The notes under the pieces are model-generated. The model was not told where the DNA came from. It saw only the letters and a program-made list of their open reading frames with translations, and did not search any database. Shown one piece after another: positions 1 through 3,370 of a stretch of 6,099 bases of DNA. This DNA is from Bacillota bacterium. Its GTDB lineage: Bacteria; Bacillota; Clostridia; Christensenellales; QAND01. Both the position numbers and the translations under genes were made by a program. The first letter of the stretch is position 1; the number at the start of each line of letters is the position of its first letter. The DNA lies in the NCBI GenBank assembly GCA_019415425.1, contig DXZF01000034.1, positions 1 through 6,099 of the forward strand. Reading direction: 5' to 3'.

Positions 1-12
1 GAGGTGTATAGC

Positions 13-46
13 AACAGGGCCGCAGGCATTTGCCTGCGGCCCTGTT
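13..46. terminator. Strong hairpin, probable bidirectional terminator
   Basis: A perfect 16-bp stem (13-28 pairing with 31-46) with a TT at its tip. On the plus strand it is followed by a T-rich stretch (TTTGTATTTGT), so it could end an unseen plus-strand gene to the left. On the minus strand it lies 16 bases beyond the stop of the Cdd1-family gene, but the downstream T content there is poor. The stem is direct observation; the two-way role is inferred from position. Confidence 0.75.
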
Positions 47-61
47 TGTATTTGTGCCAAA

Positions 62-322
62 TCAGGGATCCAAGAGATGGTCTTTCCAGTACCACCACTG
101 CCGCTTTTGGGGATCGGGCTGCGGTGTGCGCGCGTGGTAGACGGCGCAGCGGTAGACGTACAACTGGCACCGGTCAATGGCCATGCCCTGCATGGCGCAG
201 TCGCGCGCATACAGTTCTTCGGGATCGGCGTGTTTCAAGGCGTCGATGGTGGGGTACCCCAGGCGAATCAAATCCTTTTCGGTCTCTTTGCCCACGCCGG
301 GGAGGGTGCGCAGTTCTCCCAT
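62..322 (-). CDS. Cdd1-family helix-hairpin-helix protein
   Basis: An 86-residue protein that I recognise as the Cdd1 ('pathogenicity locus') family, small proteins with a helix-hairpin-helix (HhH) fold. The HhH lies at about residues 5-22 (LPGVGKETEKDLIRLGY), with the GVGK turn expected to contact DNA backbone. It is followed by the family's DPEELYARDC stretch (33-42), a Cys-containing YVYRCAVY segment (55-62) and the typical tryptophan-rich end (WW at 76-77, WKD at 79-81). Cysteines are at 42, 52 and 59. The open frame continues upstream, but the ATG at 322 has an ideal AAGGAGG (331-337) eight bases before it and gives the normal family length, whereas the extension has no family character. 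It starts 28 bp after the rarA stop on the same strand, so the two are probably cotranscribed. The biochemical role of the family is not established; DNA binding linked to repair is inferred from the HhH and the neighbour. Confidence 0.85.
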   Translation of the reverse strand: MGELRTLPGVGKETEKDLIRLGYPTIDALKHADPEELYARDCAMQGMAIDRCQLYVYRCAVYHARTPQPDPQKRQWWYWKDHLLDP

Positions 323-350
323 GCTGTATACCTCCTTTGCAGATGAGCGC

Positions 351-1688
351 TCAATCGCGATGGCGTGCGTGTGCGCTGTGCCACTGCGCAATCTGCTGCA
401 GGCGCTCTTGCACGCGCGCTTCGGAGCCCTGCGCCGTGGGCCTGTAGTACGTCCGGCCCAACAGGGCATCCGGCAGACACTGCATGTCGGTCAGCTTGTC
501 CTCGGTATTGTGCGCATACTGGTACCCCTCTCCGTAATGCAGTTGCTTCATCAGCCGGGTAGGCGCGTTGCGCAGCTGCATCGGCACCGGCTCGCTGAGC
601 ATGCGCATCGCATCGCGCTTGGCCGCTTCATACGCCACGTACAGCGCATTGGACTTGGGCGCGAGCGAGAGATACGTCACTGCGTGCGTCAGGTGCACGG
701 TGCATTCCGGCATGCCGATGAAGTGGCATGCCTGGTACGCGGCCACGGCGATCTCCAGCGCCCGGCTGTCGGCCATGCCCACATCTTCGCTGGCAAAGCG
801 CACCAATCGCCGTGCCACGTACAATGGGTCTTCCCCCGCCTCCAACATGCGGGCGAGCCAGTAGATGGCCGCGTCGACATCGCTATTGCGCATGGATTTG
901 TGCAGCGCGGAAATGAGGTTGTAGTGTTCTTCGCCGTTTTTGTCGTACAACAGGGATTTTTGGGAAATGCACTGTTCCAGCGTCTGCTCCGTTACCGTGA
1001 TGCCGTCCGGCCCGCTCTCCCCGTTTAGGACCACCATTTCCAGCGTGCCAAGCGCCGTGCGCGCGTCCCCATTGGCAAAGGTGGCCAGCGCGGTGATCAT
1101 TGCATCGGTCATGTGGACGTGCTGCGCGCCAAAGCCGCGCGCATCCGTGAGCGCACGGCGCAGCAGCGTTGCAATGTGCTGCGGCGTAAGTGGCTGCAGC
1201 ACAAAGACCTTGCAGCGCGAGAGCAGGGCGGAGTTGATCTCAAACGAGGGGTTTTCCGTCGTGGCGCCGATCAAGATGATACTGCCGCGCTCCACAAACG
1301 GCAGAAAAGCGTCCTGCTGTGCCTTGTTGAAACGGTGAATCTCGTCCACAAACAGGATGGTGCTTTCGCCAAACAGACGGCTCTTTTCCGCGCGCTGCAT
1401 CACGTCTTTGATCTCCTTGATGCCGCTGGTCACCGCGCTGAAGTCGATAAAATGCGCCTGCGTCTTGTTCGCAATGATGCGCGCCAGCGTCGTTTTGCCC
1501 ACGCCCGGCGGCCCCCAGAAGATCATGGAAGGCACCTGATCCGATTCGATCAGCTGGCGCAGCACCTTGCCCTCGCCCAAAAGGTGCTCCTGGCCCACGA
1601 ATTCATCCAGCGTCTGCGGACGCAGGCGGCTGGCCAGCGGCGCGTTGGCCTCGCCACTTGTAAAGAGCGTCTGTTGCTGCTCATCCAT
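351..1688 (-). CDS. rarA: Replication-associated recombination protein A (AAA+ ATPase RarA/MgsA)
   Basis: A 445-residue AAA+ ATPase of the clamp-loader-like RarA/MgsA/Mgs1/WRNIP1 family, which acts at stalled replication forks and on single-stranded DNA ends. Visible motifs: Walker A GPPGVGKT (59-66), Walker B ILFVDEIH (111-118), the family signature HRFNKAQQDAFLPFVE just after it, sensor 1 region ATTENPSF (142-149) and an arginine finger in LLSRCK (about R158). The C-terminal half has the RarA tetramerisation region (RRLVRFASEDVGMADSRAL; then YLSLAPKSNA) and the closing LLGRTYYRPT motif. Length is normal for the family. A TTG two codons upstream (1694) is possible, but it sits only about two bases from the AGGAGG. 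The ATG at 1688 has that site at a spacing of eight, so ATG is chosen. It is the first gene of a likely two-gene operon with the Cdd1-family gene and is divergent from an AlkD-like gene. A promoter candidate and LexA-like box lie just upstream. Confidence 0.97.
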   Translation of the reverse strand: MDEQQQTLFTSGEANAPLASRLRPQTLDEFVGQEHLLGEGKVLRQLIESDQVPSMIFWGPPGVGKTTLARIIANKTQAHFIDFSAVTSGIKEIKDVMQRAEKSRLFGESTILFVDEIHRFNKAQQDAFLPFVERGSIILIGATTENPSFEINSALLSRCKVFVLQPLTPQHIATLLRRALTDARGFGAQHVHMTDAMITALATFANGDARTALGTLEMVVLNGESGPDGITVTEQTLEQCISQKSLLYDKNGEEHYNLISALHKSMRNSDVDAAIYWLARMLEAGEDPLYVARRLVRFASEDVGMADSRALEIAVAAYQACHFIGMPECTVHLTHAVTYLSLAPKSNALYVAYEAAKRDAMRMLSEPVPMQLRNAPTRLMKQLHYGEGYQYAHNTEDKLTDMQCLPDALLGRTYYRPTAQGSEARVQERLQQIAQWHSAHARHRD

Positions 1689-1701
1689 GCCCAAAGCCTC
1701 C

Positions 1702-1730
1702 TTGTCAACGGTTTGGTTTTAGTATATCAT
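1702..1730 (+). promoter_or_regulatory. Promoter candidate for the AlkD-like gene
   Basis: TTGTCA (1702-1707, five of six matches to the sigma-A -35) and TATCAT (1725-1730, five of six to the -10) are separated by exactly 17 bases. The start of transcription would be near 1737, leaving a leader of about 113 bases before the ATG at 1850. It overlaps the opposite-facing rarA promoter candidate. Found by pattern only. Confidence 0.5.
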
Positions 1731-1749
1731 GGAATCGAAAAAGGAACAA
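1721..1749 (-). promoter_or_regulatory. Promoter candidate for rarA-cdd1 operon
   Basis: Read on the minus strand, TGATATACT (1729-1721) is an extended -10 (TG, one base, TATACT, five of six matches). A partial -35, TTGTTC (1749-1744), lies 17 bases upstream. Predicted transcription starts near 1713-1714, about 25 bases before the rarA ATG. The -35 is weak, but the extended -10 can compensate. The -35 lies inside the LexA-like palindrome, the arrangement expected for repression. Confidence 0.6.
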
Positions 1750-1756
1750 ATGTTCT
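1743..1756. promoter_or_regulatory. Putative LexA (SOS) operator
   Basis: The sequence GGAACAAATGTTCT contains a perfect inverted repeat, GAACA-AA-TGTTC. Its inner 12 bases (1744-1755) fit the Gram-positive LexA/DinR consensus CGAACRNRYGTTYC at every core position; only the outermost bases deviate. It covers the rarA -35 candidate and would sit about 7 bases inside the predicted transcript of the AlkD-like gene, so a bound repressor could block both. Both flanking genes are DNA-repair genes, which raises plausibility. Binding itself is inference. Confidence 0.6.
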
Positions 1757-1849
1757 TCTTTTGCTGCGGCATTGTGGCCTGTGCGGGGCCGGGAGAGCGC
1801 ACCTGGCGACGGGCTGCGGCAATCGATCAACCGGAGTGGAGCGACCCAA

Positions 1850-2551
1850 ATGTGTATATGTGCGGAACAACTGCATGCACAGCTGTGCGCGATGGCAGAG
1901 CCCTCTTTTGCCGCCTTTACGCGCAAGCTAATGCCGGGGGTAGAGGGCGTGCTGGGCGTGCGGCTGCCCAAATTGCGGAAACTGGCCAAGCAGATTGCCA
2001 AAGGCGATTGGCGCGCGTACCTCAGGCAGGCGCGGGATACCAGCTATGAGGAGATCATGCTGCAGGGCATGGTGATCGGCTATGCGCCCATTCCGGATGA
2101 CGAGGTGTTTGACGTGGTGCGCTGGTTTGTGCCAAAGATCGACAATTGGTCGGTGTGCGACAGCTTCTGCATCACGTGGAAGTATGCGAAGGCGCATCCA
2201 GAAGCGGTCTTTGACTTCCTGCAGCCGTTTTTGCAGGCGCAGGATGCATACGCCGTACGCTTTGCCGTCGTGATGCTGCTGGACTACTATGCGCAGCCGG
2301 ATTGGCTGCCGCGCGTATTCGACGCGCTGGATACCGTAACGCATCCCGATTACTATGTTCGCATGGCGGTGGCATGGGCGATTTCCATGTGCTGTGCGGC
2401 GGATCCGGAACAGACGCTCTTGTATTTGCAGCGCAACACTTGGGAGGATTTTACGCACCATAAGGCCATTCAAAAGATCCTGGAATCCCGTCAGATTGCC
2501 CAGGATTACAAGCAGCGGGCCCGTGCGCTGCGCCGCCACGGCCAAAGATAG
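1850..2551 (+). CDS. DNA alkylation repair protein, AlkD-like HEAT-repeat glycosylase
   Basis: A 233-residue protein of the AlkD family (DNA alkylation repair, HEAT-like helical repeats), close to the 237 residues of Bacillus cereus AlkD. AlkD enzymes excise positively charged bases such as 7-methylguanine and 3-methyladenine without flipping them. The N-terminal signature is LMPGVEGVLGVRLPKLRKLAK (27-47). Residues that line up with known AlkD active-site positions are W100 and D104 (DNWSVCD, like W109/D113), R137 (AVRFAVV, like R148) and W176 (AVAWAIS, like W187), with the same or nearly the same spacing. The ATG at 1850 has GGAG (1838-1841) eight bases upstream and matches the family's beginning. 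A TTG at 1772 would extend it by 26 residues of unrelated composition with no ribosome binding site. It is divergent from rarA and convergent with ferritin. The assignment of catalysis rests on residue alignment by eye. Confidence 0.93.
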   Translation: MCICAEQLHAQLCAMAEPSFAAFTRKLMPGVEGVLGVRLPKLRKLAKQIAKGDWRAYLRQARDTSYEEIMLQGMVIGYAPIPDDEVFDVVRWFVPKIDNWSVCDSFCITWKYAKAHPEAVFDFLQPFLQAQDAYAVRFAVVMLLDYYAQPDWLPRVFDALDTVTHPDYYVRMAVAWAISMCCAADPEQTLLYLQRNTWEDFTHHKAIQKILESRQIAQDYKQRARALRRHGQR

Positions 2552-2654
2552 GCCAGGCGCCGATCAAAAAGAAACACTGTGCGCAATGAAGAAACGCTAC
2601 TGCACCGCCGATACGGCTGTGGCGCGCCGAAGGGGAACCGGGACAAAGCCAAAT

Positions 2655-2687
2655 GGACCCGCCCAAGGCGCAGCGCCGGGCGGGTCC
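2655..2687. terminator. Bidirectional hairpin terminator between alkylation repair gene and ferritin
   Basis: GGACCCGCCC (2655-2664) pairs perfectly with GGGCGGGTCC (2678-2687), and a nested GGCG/CGCC stem fills the loop. On the minus strand, 12 bases past the ferritin stop, it is followed by a T-rich ATTTGGCTTTGT. On the plus strand it is followed by TGTTTGG, giving weaker termination for the AlkD-like gene, whose stop is about 100 bases upstream. No other terminator or gene is seen in 2552-2654. Confidence 0.8.
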
Positions 2688-2698
2688 TGTTTGGCGGG

Positions 2699-3214
2699 CT
2701 ATTCCAGCGTCAGTGTGGGCGCCGCGTAGGTGCGCGCGGCCAACTCCTGATTGAGCAGGTACAGTCCCCTGGCGTCTGAGGCAAAGAGCTTGAATTTCTG
2801 AATCAGATCCTCCGCGCTCTTCTCTTCCTCCCCCTGCTCTTTGACGAACCAATCCAGAAATTGCATGGTGCGGAAATCGCGCGCCCGCTGGGCCGCTTCA
2901 TAGATGTTGTAGATGGACTGCGTGACCGACTGCTCGTGCTGCAGGCTTGCCGTGAGCAAAGACAGGAACGAATCCGGCTGTTGTTGCGGCTGTGCGATGG
3001 GCTGCAGCGTCACCGGCGTGCTGTTGTGCTGCAGGTACTGTAAAAACAGCCGCGCATGGTCGCGTTCCTCCTGCGCCTGCACGTCAAACCAGTGGGCAAA
3101 CCCGTCCAACCCCTCGTCGGTGTAATAACAGGAGAACTGCAGATACAGGTAAGCAGAGAAAAACTCCTTGTTGATCTGCTCGTTACAAAGGCGTGCCACC
3201 TCTTCGTGTAACAC
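2699..3214 (-). CDS. ftnA: Non-heme ferritin (FtnA type)
   Basis: A 171-residue ferritin that should form a 24-subunit cytoplasmic shell, oxidise Fe(II) with O2 or H2O2 and store it as mineral. With the GTG at 3214 as residue 1, iron-binding residues fall at the same numbers as in E. coli FtnA: E17, Y24, E49, E50, H53, E94, E126, E129 and E130, with Q127. The N-terminal stretch NEQINKEFFSAYLYL and the AQEERDHA motif are typical. This start has AGGAGG seven bases upstream. The frame stays open to an in-frame ATG at 3286 (24 more residues) and beyond, but that ATG has no good ribosome binding site, and the added part contains the leader hairpin and does not resemble ferritin. The first codon is therefore GTG. 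The tail after the fourth helix (about 150-171) probably forms the short fifth helix and ends in TLTLE. Monocistronic, between its own promoter and a shared terminator. Confidence 0.96.
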   Translation of the reverse strand: MLHEEVARLCNEQINKEFFSAYLYLQFSCYYTDEGLDGFAHWFDVQAQEERDHARLFLQYLQHNSTPVTLQPIAQPQQQPDSFLSLLTASLQHEQSVTQSIYNIYEAAQRARDFRTMQFLDWFVKEQGEEEKSAEDLIQKFKLFASDARGLYLLNQELAARTYAAPTLTLE

Positions 3215-3257
3215 GTGGCTCCCTCCTCTTCGAAGAATGTCTGCCGACAGTTTGTCC

Positions 3258-3283
3258 AAAGCGGTGTCAACTGATACCGCTTT
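3258..3283 (-). promoter_or_regulatory. Hairpin in the ferritin mRNA leader or palindromic operator
   Basis: An 8-bp perfect inverted repeat, AAAGCGGT (3258-3265) with ACCGCTTT (3276-3283), extends inward by two more pairs across one mismatch to an AGTT loop on the minus strand. It lies between the predicted ferritin transcription start (near 3302) and its ribosome binding site. No T-run follows, so it is not a simple terminator. It could be a structural element of the leader or a protein-binding palindrome; nothing further can be told from sequence. Confidence 0.5.
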
Positions 3284-3302
3284 CATTTTGTGCGCCCAAA
3301 AG

Positions 3303-3318
3303 TCGAAAATAATCGAAA
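3303..3318 (+). repeat. Direct repeat TCGAAA with 10-bp period
   Basis: TCGAAA occurs at 3303-3308 and again at 3313-3318, one helical turn apart, overlapping the ferritin -10 candidate (3309-3314) and immediately upstream of the extended -10 of the large surface-protein gene. This is the sort of spacing seen for activator or repressor sites, but the copies are short and chance is possible. Confidence 0.35.
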
Positions 3319-3337
3319 GATGATACAATATTGTTAA
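3309..3337 (-). promoter_or_regulatory. Promoter candidate for ferritin
   Basis: On the minus strand, TTAACA (3337-3332, five of six to the -35) and GATTAT (3314-3309, four of six to the -10) are 17 bases apart. Transcription would begin near 3302, giving a leader of about 88 bases that contains the hairpin at 3258-3283. It overlaps the divergent promoter candidate at 3321-3329. Confidence 0.5.
3321..3329 (+). promoter_or_regulatory. Extended -10 promoter candidate for the LRR/DUF4214 gene
   Basis: TGATACAAT is an extended -10 (TG, one base, TACAAT, five of six matches). There is no recognisable -35 seventeen bases upstream. Transcription would start near 3336, about 35 bases before the ATG at 3371. 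It lies between the ferritin -35 and -10 candidates, so the two promoters would compete for polymerase. Confidence 0.5.
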
Positions 3338-3370
3338 AATATGGAAATTCGACAAATGGAGGGGAGTAAC

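Noticed and set aside
177..1028. Long plus-strand open frame opposite rarA
   Set aside because: It is antisense to a certain rarA gene, rich in Arg/His/Gln as expected from the reverse of GC-rich coding DNA, with no recognisable domain or ribosome binding site.
1703..1708. TTGACA on the minus strand just upstream of rarA
   Set aside because: It abuts the rarA ribosome binding site, so any promoter from it would start inside the gene; on the plus strand the region serves better as the TTGTCA -35 of the divergent gene.
1729..2049. Plus-strand ATG frame MESKKEQ in front of and overlapping the AlkD-like gene
   Set aside because: It begins before the predicted transcription start, has no ribosome binding site and overlaps the well-supported AlkD-like frame.
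2586..2729. Plus-strand frame starting MKKRY between the alkylation repair gene and ferritin
   Set aside because: No ribosome binding site, runs across the terminator hairpin and into the ferritin 3' end; composition does not suggest a real protein.
3265..3270. Perfect TTGACA on the minus strand in the ferritin leader
   Set aside because: There is no -10-like hexamer 16-18 bases downstream, and it lies inside the leader hairpin.
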